From Aquimarina sp. (GTDB lineage: Bacteria > Bacteroidota > Bacteroidia > Flavobacteriales > Flavobacteriaceae), in assembly GCA_002697475.1 (NCBI GenBank), contig NZVW01000053.1, positions 1-14,091 on the forward strand: DNA of 14,091 nt. The letters are read 5' to 3'. Positions 7,233 through 14,091 of the stretch are shown here, piece after piece. The position numbers and the translations under genes are program-made. The notes beneath the pieces were generated by a model that saw only the letters and a list, made by a program, of their open reading frames with translations, searched no databases and was not told the origin of the DNA. The first letter of the stretch is position 1, and each line of letters begins with the position of its first letter.

Positions 7233-9791
7233 ATGAAAACCCCAAGACTACGCTATCAAGCTTACTTTGTCTTATTATTTTTTTGTTTTAAAGGTGCACT
7301 CTCACAGGTAACCTATGAAAGAGTATTTAATGATTTGTCTTTTACGTTTCCCGTAGAATTACAATTTTTAACTACAACCTTTTCTCCTGAACGAGTTTTT
7401 GTTGTTGAGCAAGAAGGACGTCTACGTGTTTTTCCTAAAAAAGATAATGTTTTAGCCAATGAGTTAACTACATTTTTAGATATTACAGACAGGGTTAGAT
7501 TTCGTAATGGACAGGAGCTAGGTTTGCTAGGTTTAGCATTTCATCCTCAATTCGAATCAAACGGTTATTTTTATGTGTATTATACAACAGACAGCCCTGT
7601 TCAGGATATTGATGTACGCATGGTACTTTCCAGATTTTCTATTGACCCTAACAACCCGAATTTAGCAGATCCGGACAGTGAGTTGGTTTTGTTCAGAGTA
7701 GACAAAAATCAAAGAAACAGTAATCATAATGGAGGTAAAATAGCCTTTGGTCCTGATGGCTACTTATACATATCCATTGGTGATGGCGGAGGGTCAAATG
7801 ACCCTGAAAACAATGGTCAAACTACAAGTAATGTTTTTGGTACCATCTGCAGAATCGATATTGATGTTGATGGCAACAATCCTTTAGAAACAAATCCAGA
7901 TGAACCTAACGGAAGGTATGAGATTCCTTCAGATAACCCTTTTTTAGAAAACAATAATGGTTTAGAAGAGATTTACGCTTATGGCATTAGAAATACCTGG
8001 AAGTTTTCATTCGACCCTCCAACCGGTAGACTTTGGGGAGCAGATGTAGGTCAAGGGGCTTATGAGGAAGTGAATCTCATCGTTAATGGAGCCAATTATG
8101 GTTGGAGTCGTTTTGAAGGTAATATTATCTCAAATAACGATATCACTATAGAAGGTGAGGTTACTTTTCCAGTTCATGTTTATGACAGAGACCTGGGAGA
8201 CCGTTCTATAACCGGTGGATATGTATATCGGGGGTCAGAAATCACAAGTTTAGAACCAGACATATCTGACAAATACATCTTTGGAGATTATGTCAGCGGA
8301 CGTGTATGGGTTCTTAATTACAATCAAACCGATAATTCAGGGACCAGTGAACTATTATTTAAAACAGATGGACAATTCATATCGTCTTTTGGATTGGATA
8401 ATAGCGGAGAACTATATTTTTCGGACTATGGGACTGTAGCAGGTATTTATCAATTAACAAATGGTGACAACACTCCATCAGGAATTGCTGTTGATGGAAT
8501 TGGCGAATGGCAAATTTTAGGAAACGGTGTTTCCGGTACTATACAAGCTGTAGCAACTTCTGAAGACGGAAAAGTTTATGTAGGAGGAAGCTTTAGACAA
8601 GCAGGTAATAGTATTGTAAACAATATTGCAGCTTATGATTCTGAGACGGGCTGGTCCTCCTTAGGTTCAGGTGCTAATGGATCAGTAAGCAGTATAGCAA
8701 TCGGGATAAATGGAGATGTGTATGCAGGAGGAGCTTTTTCTAGTATTGGAGATATTTCTGCTTCTAATATAGCCAGATGGGATGGTTCGGCTTGGAACAC
8801 CGTTGGTAACGGAATAGAAGGTTCAGTCGCGGCTATAACTATTGATAATTCCGGCAATCTATATGCAGGAGGATCTTTTACTACTTTAAATGGTAACGAG
8901 GTAAGAAATATCGCCAGATGGAATGGAACGGAATGGTCAGGACTTATGGATCAAAACACTTCAGAAACTGGCCTGAATAATGAAGTTCGTGCGCTTGCCG
9001 TAGATAACGATAATTTATTGTATGTAGGAGGTAATTTTGATGAAGCTGGTGGTAGAGCGGCAAACAGAATCGCGACCTGGAATGGAACAAACTGGGGTAC
9101 ATTGAGCAACGGTACTAGTGGGTTTGTAGAAGCAATTGCAACGAGGGACGACGCTATTGTTATAGGTGGAAATTTTGCTTTAGCCGATAATCAGACCGTC
9201 AACCGAATTGTAAAATGGAATAAAAACACAAATTCCTGGAGTTCTCTTGCTAATGGCTTGAATAATAATGTTAGAGACATTTTAATCGACCATGATAACA
9301 TTTATGCATGTGGCAGTTTCTCTCTTGCTTTTAATACCAATGAAACGATCATCGTAAATAATATAGCCAGATTTAATGAGTCTGATCAGGAATGGTTGCC
9401 CTTAGGCACAAATACTGACGTTGGTGTAGACATTTTGATTAATAACATGGATTTTTCTAAAGAAACCAGTGGAAGAATTTTTGCGGGTGGTAACTTTACA
9501 AATGCAGGGGTTACAAACGCTAAAAATGTAGCGCTTTGGGTTTCAGAGGAAATTTTATCAACTCCAGATGAGATTCGTGATTATATAAGTCACCCCTACC
9601 CTAACCCAACTAATAGTGAAATTAAACTAAGAGAATCTTTGCATTGGGTTATAAATGATATTAATGGTAGACAGCTAGACAAAGGAAAAAGTAACATGAT
9701 TCCTTTACAGAAATATGATAAAGGAACCTATTTGATTACGCTTAGAAAAGATGAAAATAAGTCTACTACCTTCAAAATAGTCCGAAATTGA
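7233..9791 (+). CDS. Secreted PQQ-type glucose/sorbosone dehydrogenase with seven-repeat domain and T9SS sorting tail
   Basis: The 852-residue protein begins with a signal peptide (1-25, cleaved near ALSQ). Residues ~35-410 match glucose/sorbosone dehydrogenase propellers: FDISDRV-like and GLLGLAFHPQF strands, NHNGGKIAFGPDG with the candidate catalytic base H165, YGIRN with R253, ADVGQ, GANYGW and GGYVYRG. Such enzymes oxidise sugars with PQQ in the periplasm or outside the cell. Residues 436-770 hold seven repeats of about 46 residues, each with a (Y/I)xGG(S/N/A)F strand and an NIARWNG-type turn, probably a second, seven-bladed propeller; copy 6 has ACGSF instead of GG. Residues ~780-852 (PYPNPTNSE through FKIVRN) are a type A T9SS sorting domain, so the protein should be exported and bound to the cell surface or released. 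No partner gene is adjacent. The substrate is unknown. Confidence 0.9.
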   Translation: MKTPRLRYQAYFVLLFFCFKGALSQVTYERVFNDLSFTFPVELQFLTTTFSPERVFVVEQEGRLRVFPKKDNVLANELTTFLDITDRVRFRNGQELGLLGLAFHPQFESNGYFYVYYTTDSPVQDIDVRMVLSRFSIDPNNPNLADPDSELVLFRVDKNQRNSNHNGGKIAFGPDGYLYISIGDGGGSNDPENNGQTTSNVFGTICRIDIDVDGNNPLETNPDEPNGRYEIPSDNPFLENNNGLEEIYAYGIRNTWKFSFDPPTGRLWGADVGQGAYEEVNLIVNGANYGWSRFEGNIISNNDITIEGEVTFPVHVYDRDLGDRSITGGYVYRGSEITSLEPDISDKYIFGDYVSGRVWVLNYNQTDNSGTSELLFKTDGQFISSFGLDNSGELYFSDYGTVAGIYQLTNGDNTPSGIAVDGIGEWQILGNGVSGTIQAVATSEDGKVYVGGSFRQAGNSIVNNIAAYDSETGWSSLGSGANGSVSSIAIGINGDVYAGGAFSSIGDISASNIARWDGSAWNTVGNGIEGSVAAITIDNSGNLYAGGSFTTLNGNEVRNIARWNGTEWSGLMDQNTSETGLNNEVRALAVDNDNLLYVGGNFDEAGGRAANRIATWNGTNWGTLSNGTSGFVEAIATRDDAIVIGGNFALADNQTVNRIVKWNKNTNSWSSLANGLNNNVRDILIDHDNIYACGSFSLAFNTNETIIVNNIARFNESDQEWLPLGTNTDVGVDILINNMDFSKETSGRIFAGGNFTNAGVTNAKNVALWVSEEILSTPDEIRDYISHPYPNPTNSEIKLRESLHWVINDINGRQLDKGKSNMIPLQKYDKGTYLITLRKDENKSTTFKIVRN

Positions 9792-9873
9792 AAAAATTAT
9801 CGTAGTTACTCTTTCAACATCCTAAAAAAACAAATGAAATTTTTTACATTTTTTTGATAATTTTATACATTTA

Positions 9874-9899
9874 CATAAGTGCTTATATAAATACTTATG
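9874..9899. promoter_or_regulatory. Inverted repeat over the MarR-family gene start, candidate autoregulatory operator
   Basis: CATAAGT (9874-9880) and ACTTATG (9893-9899) are perfect inverted arms separated by 12 bases. The right arm contains the ATG of the regulator gene. The left half is itself a near-palindrome, ATAAG-TG-CTTAT (9875-9886). MarR dimers commonly bind such AT-rich inverted repeats near their own promoters, so autorepression is plausible. The region just upstream (9841-9873) is very T-rich and includes TACATTTA at 9866, a weak match to the Bacteroidetes -7 consensus TAnnTTTG. Confidence 0.5.
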
Positions 9900-10388
9900 C
9901 AAGACAAATTAAAAGTTTATGGTGAATTAGGATTAGGTTCACGTCTAAAACGGCTAAGCGACCTGATGATGAGGGAAATACAAATTGTTTATGACGCTTG
10001 TCAAATAGATTTTGACCCCTATCTCTTTCCTGTTTTTAAAATGATTATTGAGTACGACAGGGTCACTACTACAGATATTCAGGAAGCTTTACAATATACT
10101 CAGCCGGCAATTACTCAAGCCATCAAAAAGCTTACGGATAAAAAGCTGATCAGCTATAAAATTGACAAGCAAGACAAGCGCAAAAAAATCTTTCAATTAA
10201 CAAAGAAAGGTGTTGCTCTTCAACTGGAGGTTCTTCCATTATGGGGAGTAATTGACCAACAGGTAAAATGGCTGACAGAAGGTGCTGCCAATAGTCTAAC
10301 CAGCCATCTTAATTTCTTTGAGGACCAACTTAAAGTGAAATCACTTAGCGATCGCATTCTGGAACATTATATCAAAATTAAACAATAA
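9897..10388 (+). CDS. MarR family winged-helix transcriptional regulator
   Basis: At 163 residues this is normal MarR length. An N-terminal dimerisation helix (LGLGSRLKRLSDLMM, 11-25) is followed by the winged helix: the TTTDIQEALQYTQPAITQAI helix-turn-helix at 57-76, then KKLTDKKLISYKIDKQDKRKK, where D93, K94 and R95 form the wing typical of the family. Two C-terminal helices close the dimer interface. The gene is one base ahead of a GNAT acetyltransferase, so the two are almost certainly co-transcribed and may be coupled in translation. MarR-GNAT pairs and fusions are common, and the regulator probably controls its partner. The ligand cannot be told from sequence. The start at 9897 keeps the usual N-terminal helix and leaves the inverted repeat over the start codon. 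Confidence 0.92.
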   Translation: MQDKLKVYGELGLGSRLKRLSDLMMREIQIVYDACQIDFDPYLFPVFKMIIEYDRVTTTDIQEALQYTQPAITQAIKKLTDKKLISYKIDKQDKRKKIFQLTKKGVALQLEVLPLWGVIDQQVKWLTEGAANSLTSHLNFFEDQLKVKSLSDRILEHYIKIKQ

Positions 10389-10389
10389 T

Positions 10390-10854
10390 ATGGCAACAGT
10401 TACTATTATACCTTTTGAATCAAAATATGCAAATGATTTTGCCAGACTAAATGTGGAATGGCTGGAAAAATTTTTTGTCGTTGAACCCCATGATGTAGAA
10501 TTACTAGAACGGTGTGAACAAACGATCATTGACAACGGAGGATATATATTTTTTGCCAAAGTTGATGAGACTATCGCTGGTACCTTTTCTTTAATTAAAA
10601 GTAGCGATGGAGTTTATGAATTAGGAAAAATGGCAGTTTCTCCAGAGTTTCAGGGTAAAAAAATAGGTCAAAGATTACTAGACTTTTGTATCAAATTTGC
10701 AAAAGAAAAACAATGGAAAAAAATCCTGTTATACTCTAATACCAAACTTGAGAACGCTATTTATCTGTACAAAAAATATGGATTTGTAGAAATAGCACAG
10801 GAAAAAAATCCCCCCTATCAACGTAGTAATATTAAGATGGAACTGGTTTTATAA
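10390..10854 (+). CDS. GNAT family N-acetyltransferase
   Basis: This 154-residue single-domain protein would transfer an acetyl group from acetyl-CoA to an amine. The fold is recognisable in order: strand 1 with FESKYANDFARLN, a central GYIFFAKVDETIAGTFSL hairpin (51-68), motif A YELGKMAVSPEFQGKKIGQRLL (76-97) with the CoA pyrophosphate loop QGKKIG at 88-93, and motif B NAIYLYKKYGFVE (122-134). The tail with PPYQRSNIKMEL ends the last strand. The substrate may be a small amine, an antibiotic-like compound or a protein N-terminus; nothing here decides. It begins one base after the MarR stop and ends at the hairpin at 10854, closing a two-gene operon. Confidence 0.92.
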   Translation: MATVTIIPFESKYANDFARLNVEWLEKFFVVEPHDVELLERCEQTIIDNGGYIFFAKVDETIAGTFSLIKSSDGVYELGKMAVSPEFQGKKIGQRLLDFCIKFAKEKQWKKILLYSNTKLENAIYLYKKYGFVEIAQEKNPPYQRSNIKMELVL

Positions 10855-10883
10855 TAAACTGCCAACAGGCGTTGGCAGTTTAT
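10854..10883. terminator. Strong hairpin between convergent operons, likely bidirectional terminator
   Basis: A 13-bp perfect stem (10854-10866 with 10871-10883; core AAACTGCCAAC / GTTGGCAGTTT) closes on the four-base loop AGGC. It begins on the last base of the GNAT stop codon and ends 7 bases before the stop of the opposing lipoprotein gene. The T-rich flank is short in both directions, but position and stem strength fit a shared rho-independent terminator. Confidence 0.8.
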
Positions 10884-10890
10884 AAACACA

Positions 10891-11739
10891 TCAATTATTT
10901 AACTTATTGATGGTATAACTCTTGTCGTAATTATTATCCCAATATTCCTTTCCATTAACTTTATACACCACTGCATATGTAATTGACGTAACGGTGTTAT
11001 CAATATTGACACTCCCGGTCCACCTTTCAGTTTCATAAGCCGTAGGGCTATTGATATAGTTAAAATAACCGTTTAGCCAATACCTTTGAAAATTTAAAGG
11101 CAGGTAGTTTTGTGTATTCCAACCATCAGTGGTATAGACTACCCCTACTTCTTTATCAGGAGCTAAATTTCTAACATCAGCGACTATATTAAAAGTACTT
11201 TTATCGCCATATTGACTATAATAAAAACTTGTGAAATCCTGATCAACGCTAACCTTCAATTCTGGTTTTCCAAATTGATATCCATTGCCATTAACCATAT
11301 AATTTTCTCCATTATTGTTATCCCAATAGGTTGTTCCGTTAACTTCATATTTGATAACGAACTCATCGTCATATCTCGAAGTGATGGAATATCCTCCTTC
11401 TGAAAAACGACCTGACCAGATTTCCTGATCATTATTGATGCTAAAATCGTAGTTCAAGGTAATTTCTTCCCAGGTACCATCTTTTCGTTCATAGAAAGCA
11501 CTCACTGATTTTTCATAACCTAAATTAGCCACTTCTACCATAAATTTCTTTTCATAGGATTGATAGCCCCTGTAATATCCTGATGAGTTCCAGGCCTTGA
11601 TTAATTGAACCGGTTCAGAGTTTGATTTTTCAGTTAAAGAAACAGATGAACTTTGCTGTAATGATTGCTCATTAATATCATGCTTTTGACATGAGAATAG
11701 TAGTGCAGTAATAGCTAAGGTTAAAATTAAATTTTTCAT
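10891..11739 (-). CDS. Lipoprotein with two tandem CBM21-like carbohydrate-binding domains (second gene of pair)
   Basis: This 282-residue protein has a short signal peptide and lipobox LFSC, with C17 as the lipidated residue. QKHD follows the cysteine, reminiscent of Bacteroidetes surface-export signals. Two domains of about 105-120 residues follow. The first (44-150) runs from KKFMVEVANLGYEK through FVIKYEVNG to YWDNNNGENY. The second (158-278) runs from FNIVADVRNL through ITYAVVYKVNG to YWDNNYDKSY. The pattern 'strand with xNLxxxKxV, W-rich turn, YxVNGxxYWDNNxxxNY' is that of CBM21, the starch/glycogen-binding module of fungal glucoamylase and of glycogen-targeting phosphatase subunits. 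There is no catalytic domain. It lies 26 bases after its paralogue at 11766-12575 and looks co-transcribed. Glucan binding is inferred from the family. Confidence 0.8.
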   Translation of the reverse strand: MKNLILTLAITALLFSCQKHDINEQSLQQSSSVSLTEKSNSEPVQLIKAWNSSGYYRGYQSYEKKFMVEVANLGYEKSVSAFYERKDGTWEEITLNYDFSINNDQEIWSGRFSEGGYSITSRYDDEFVIKYEVNGTTYWDNNNGENYMVNGNGYQFGKPELKVSVDQDFTSFYYSQYGDKSTFNIVADVRNLAPDKEVGVVYTTDGWNTQNYLPLNFQRYWLNGYFNYINSPTAYETERWTGSVNIDNTVTSITYAVVYKVNGKEYWDNNYDKSYTINKLNN

Positions 11740-11765
11740 TGTGGTTGTTTTTGTTGGTTATTAGA

Positions 11766-12575
11766 TTATTGCTTCATTACCTTATAGTTATTTCCATAAT
11801 TGTTATCCCAGTATTCTTTACCATTAATAGTTAACACTAAAGCATATTCTATCTCAGCAATATCCTGATCAAAACGTACTGAAGTCTCATATTTATCCAC
11901 GTCATATTGATTAGGACTCATAATGTATTCAGCATAGCCTACTCTAAAATACCTATAGTAGGTTAACTCTCTTTTTAAAGTAGTCTTCCAATTATCTGTG
12001 GTATATATAACCTCAAGCTTAGCTGGTGCGCTATAATCCCTCAAAACATCTGCATTTACAACAAAGTAATTACCCACCAGTCTTGTATAGTATGTATCCG
12101 AAAGTACAGGGACATCGTCCTGTAGATAAGCTCCTACACTTTGTGGAAGAGTGTAATTAGACCCCTTATTATTATCCCAATAGACATGGCCTCCTACCGC
12201 ATATTTTATAACAAACTGGTTACCATATGCCGGATAATCTGTTATTGTTATTCCTGACCATATTTCTTCTTCCTCATTAATATTAAGCTCATATGATAAT
12301 GGGATATCCACCCAATCACCATTGGATGATTGATGATGTACGTATACCTCTTTCTGGTAGTCAAGGTTCTTGACTTTTACCTTAAATCGTCTTACATACT
12401 TTTGTTGCACAGGACTGCTTTCATTAGAGCTCCAGGCTTTAAGCAATGTTACATTATCAGAACCTAACTTAGAAGCCAATTCTAAAGCCTCTGTATCCAT
12501 ATTCTTTTCGTTTACGTCATTGGTACACGAGCTAAATCCAGCTATAATTACCAATAGGGTTAAAAGTTTTTTCAT
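11766..12575 (-). CDS. Lipoprotein with two tandem CBM21-like domains (first gene of pair)
   Basis: The chosen start is the ATG at 12575, giving MKKLLTLLVIIAGFSSC with C17 in the lipobox. A longer frame exists from a TTG at 12581, but the ATG gives the standard lipoprotein opening. The 269-residue product parallels its downstream neighbour along its length. It shares a LLKAW / LIKAW segment after a polar linker, a first domain (about 43-145) ending VYWDNNKGSNY and a second (158-269) ending EYWDNNYGNNY. The YWDNN blocks sit at 132-136 and 255-259. The two genes are therefore a tandem duplication of an already duplicated domain. Membrane anchoring with paired CBM21-like modules suggests capture of alpha-glucan at the surface, without enzymes in view. 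It is the first gene of the operon, reading from the large gap at 12576-13189. Confidence 0.8.
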   Translation of the reverse strand: MKKLLTLLVIIAGFSSCTNDVNEKNMDTEALELASKLGSDNVTLLKAWSSNESSPVQQKYVRRFKVKVKNLDYQKEVYVHHQSSNGDWVDIPLSYELNINEEEEIWSGITITDYPAYGNQFVIKYAVGGHVYWDNNKGSNYTLPQSVGAYLQDDVPVLSDTYYTRLVGNYFVVNADVLRDYSAPAKLEVIYTTDNWKTTLKRELTYYRYFRVGYAEYIMSPNQYDVDKYETSVRFDQDIAEIEYALVLTINGKEYWDNNYGNNYKVMKQ

Positions 12576-12684
12576 AATCAAAATTGTTAGCGGTTAAAAG
12601 TGATTGTAGTTTTTGTTGTGATCGAAAAGTTTAGCTGATAACTATCCTTTAATATTAAGTTCTTAAAGAAGCTGAAGTATCACA

Positions 12685-12747
12685 ATGAAAGAGTCTTATT
12701 TCATTCAGACTTTAACGAAAAACGATTTCGTAAAAGAGCTGATTTAA
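12685..12747 (+). CDS. Possible 20-residue micro-ORF (weak)
   Basis: ATG to TAA encodes MKESYFIQTLTKNDFVKELI. The composition looks protein-like, resembling the opening helix of small regulatory proteins more than random AT-rich sequence. There is no SD site, and two of the inverted repeats fall inside it. It could be a small peptide gene, the remnant of a longer gene whose remainder has decayed, or chance. I recognise no family. Confidence 0.2.
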   Translation: MKESYFIQTLTKNDFVKELI

Positions 12748-12991
12748 CATTTTTTTATGAATAGAAATTAGCTTTTATCGAGATGTAAAAAAACATATCA
12801 AAAAATCTAAAAATTGAATTTTAACTACGAAAGTTTAGTTACTGAATCACACGAAAATTTTAGTGGCTAAAACGTTAGCAGATATTAACGAAAAGCATTT
12901 CTCTCAAATTTAGAGTTACAAACAATTACCTGTCGAATATGTATAAACGGAAAAAAGTAAGTGAAACCAGAGTTATTTGCCCTAATATCAA

Positions 12992-13011
12992 AAAGGGGGT
13001 TTTCCCCCCTT
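12992..13011 (-). terminator. Orphan rho-independent terminator-like hairpin, better on the - strand
   Basis: AAGGGGG pairs with CCCCCTT around a TTTT loop with one extra C. Read on the - strand the stem is followed directly by TTTTTGAT, the classic form. On the + strand the T-run comes later (ATTATTTTTT). No annotated gene ends here, because both neighbours run away from the gap. It must serve an unseen transcript, a leader, or nothing. Confidence 0.6.
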
Positions 13012-13189
13012 GAATTATTTTTTAAGTATCGGTTACTTTACCCCTGTATATGATTAAGAGATGATTTATCAGCTATTTGTACTTAAGAAGCCTTAACAAA
13101 ACTGTAACATTTCTTTTTAATGCTGCATAATAATACTATTTTTAGTATGTACAAATTATCTTAATTCATAAACCCTTTAAGACAAAAAC

Positions 13190-13900
13190 ATGAAAAAACT
13201 AACTAACCTATTCACAATCATTGCTGTCATTGCAGGAGTTATCATATTCAACTCGTGTGATAATATCCAGCAAGAAAACCTAAAACCTCAATTAGAAGAA
13301 TATAAAAAGAAGATTGAGGAATATGAAAAGACCATTGCTGATTTAAAAGAAAGACTAGAGTTTGAAAAAGGAGAAAAACCAGACAATATTATTGATTCGC
13401 GATTCGCCAAAAATCTTTACGACAACTATACCCCCAGAGCAGAGTGGATTAATGAAAATGTAGGATCAGATGGAGATGGAAACCCCTTTATAGCTACACG
13501 CTCATTATACTATGATATCAATGAGTTATACAACTATTTGGCTTATGTACGCAGACAATCCAGAGAAGCAAACGTAAAACCATCTGGTGTTCGTTTCTAT
13601 TTTGGTATTTATGCGGATGACTATGTTAGGAGCGGTAAGAAAAACTATGCCAAACGAACTACCTTCTTTATAGCACCTACAGTTGCTAAAAAATTGGATG
13701 ACAAAGTAGTACATCTGGGATACACATTAGACAATGATTTTAATGTACAATTGCTTACTGAATCAATTGGAGTTGGTGAAAGAGGAAGAATCAATTTGCA
13801 AAAAGGAGGTTTATTTAGTTTTAATATGACTCAGGAACTGGAGGAAAACAGTTTAATTGCTAATGAACTTGGAGCATCTCCTCCTAATCCTGATCATTAA
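13190..13900 (+). CDS. Lipoprotein of unknown function with N-terminal coiled coil
   Basis: The 236-residue protein has a signal peptide and lipobox FNSC, with C23 lipidated. A charged coiled coil at about 31-60 (EEYKKKIEEYEKTIADLKER) would hold the rest away from the membrane or make it oligomerise. The globular part (70-236) has LYDNYTPRAEWIN, ATRSLYYDINELYNYLAYV (102-120) and GVRFYFGIYADDY (133-145), then TTFFIAPT. I recall the RFYFGxY / FFxxPT pattern from uncharacterised Bacteroidetes lipoproteins but know no activity for it. A membrane-protein gene starts 17 bases downstream, so the two are probably an operon. The C-terminus (SPPNPDH) is short and polar. Confidence 0.85.
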   Translation: MKKLTNLFTIIAVIAGVIIFNSCDNIQQENLKPQLEEYKKKIEEYEKTIADLKERLEFEKGEKPDNIIDSRFAKNLYDNYTPRAEWINENVGSDGDGNPFIATRSLYYDINELYNYLAYVRRQSREANVKPSGVRFYFGIYADDYVRSGKKNYAKRTTFFIAPTVAKKLDDKVVHLGYTLDNDFNVQLLTESIGVGERGRINLQKGGLFSFNMTQELEENSLIANELGASPPNPDH

Positions 13901-13917
13901 TAGGATTTAAATACAGA

Positions 13918-14091
13918 ATGAATTATGTAGATATATATAAAACTCTAAGAGATTTTGGAATAATATTAGAAATTGTCACAGCTATAGTTGCAATAATTTT
14001 TTATGAAAAATACAAAGCAACAAGATTGAAATATATACTATTTCTTCTTTTATACATAGCAATTAATGAAATTGTGGGAACCTATATTAGA
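13918..14091 (+). CDS. N-terminus of a multi-pass membrane protein (3' end outside window)
   Basis: Fifty-eight codons are visible from the ATG at 13918, and the frame is open to the window end. After a short polar opening (MNYVDIYKTLRDFG) comes a hydrophobic helix (about 14-29, IILEIVTAIVAIIFYE), a basic loop KYKATRLK, and a second helix (about 38-54, YILFFLLYIAINEIVG). The loop charge suggests that the N-terminus is outside and the loop is cytoplasmic. It follows the lipoprotein stop by 17 bases and probably shares its transcript, so the lipoprotein may work with this membrane protein. No family can be named from this much. Confidence 0.75.
   Translation, partial: MNYVDIYKTLRDFGIILEIVTAIVAIIFYEKYKATRLKYILFLLLYIAINEIVGTYIR

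Larger units (their letters stand above)
12576..13189. other. 614-base gap between divergent genes with inverted repeats but no clear gene
   Basis: This gap should hold the promoters of the leftward CBM21 lipoprotein operon and the rightward lipoprotein gene, though I could not place either convincingly. It contains a terminator-like hairpin (12992-13011) and several small inverted repeats: AATGAAA 12684-12690 with TTTCATT 12699-12705, ACGAAA 12715-12720 with TTTCGT 12726-12731, and ATACTA 13133-13138 with TAGTAT 13143-13148. The last lies about 40 bases before the 13190 start, where an operator could sit. A 20-codon ORF at 12685 is the only short frame with sensible composition. The rest is AT-rich and stop-filled in all frames. 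Confidence 0.6.

Noticed and set aside
12576..12581. TTG start adding two residues to the upstream CBM21 lipoprotein
   Set aside because: The ATG at 12575 gives a standard MKKLL lipoprotein signal; the TTG adds nothing conserved.
12370..12597. 75-residue + strand ORF opposite the lipoprotein N-terminus
   Set aside because: Shadow of the signal-peptide and linker region of the - strand gene, with no independent support.

Overview
The window is AT-rich, with almost no Shine-Dalgarno sites and mostly TAA stops. It encodes a type IX secretion (T9SS) C-terminal sorting domain and several lipoproteins with short lipoboxes. Together these point to a marine or environmental member of Bacteroidota, most likely Flavobacteriaceae. 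No rRNA, tRNA, CRISPR array or insertion sequence is visible.

Region A (1-7128, all + strand) looks like one functional block. It holds the C-terminal part of a flotillin/band-7 protein, a small single-pass membrane protein beginning MGGEGAMM, and a 1634-residue AAA+ ATPase of the type annotated 'DNA repair ATPase' (DUF3686-like). Between the last two sits a DUF559 (Vsr/PD-(D/E)xK-like) endonuclease gene. It is followed at once by a 114-bp cluster of five hairpins that looks like a dispersed palindromic repeat. A second, smaller hairpin sequence with two mutually exclusive folds lies between the flotillin and the small membrane protein. My reading is a membrane-scaffold plus AAA+ remodelling system, with a nuclease/repeat cargo lodged in it.

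Region B (7233-9791, +) is a secreted two-part enzyme. It has a signal peptide, a PQQ-type glucose/sorbosone dehydrogenase propeller, seven repeats of about 46 residues that probably form a second propeller, and a T9SS sorting tail.

Region C (9897-10883) is a MarR-family regulator and a GNAT acetyltransferase one base apart. A 7-bp inverted repeat overlaps the regulator's start codon, and a strong hairpin follows the pair, probably serving as a two-way terminator for the converging operons.

Region D (10891-12575, - strand) is a two-gene operon of paralogous lipoproteins. Each carries two CBM21-like starch/glycogen-binding domains marked by YWDNN motifs.

Region E (12576-13189) is a 614-bp gap between divergent genes. 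It holds an orphan terminator-like hairpin, several small inverted repeats and a 20-codon micro-ORF, so a small RNA is possible.

Region F (13190-14091, +) is a coiled-coil lipoprotein of unknown function and the start of a multi-pass membrane protein that runs off the window.
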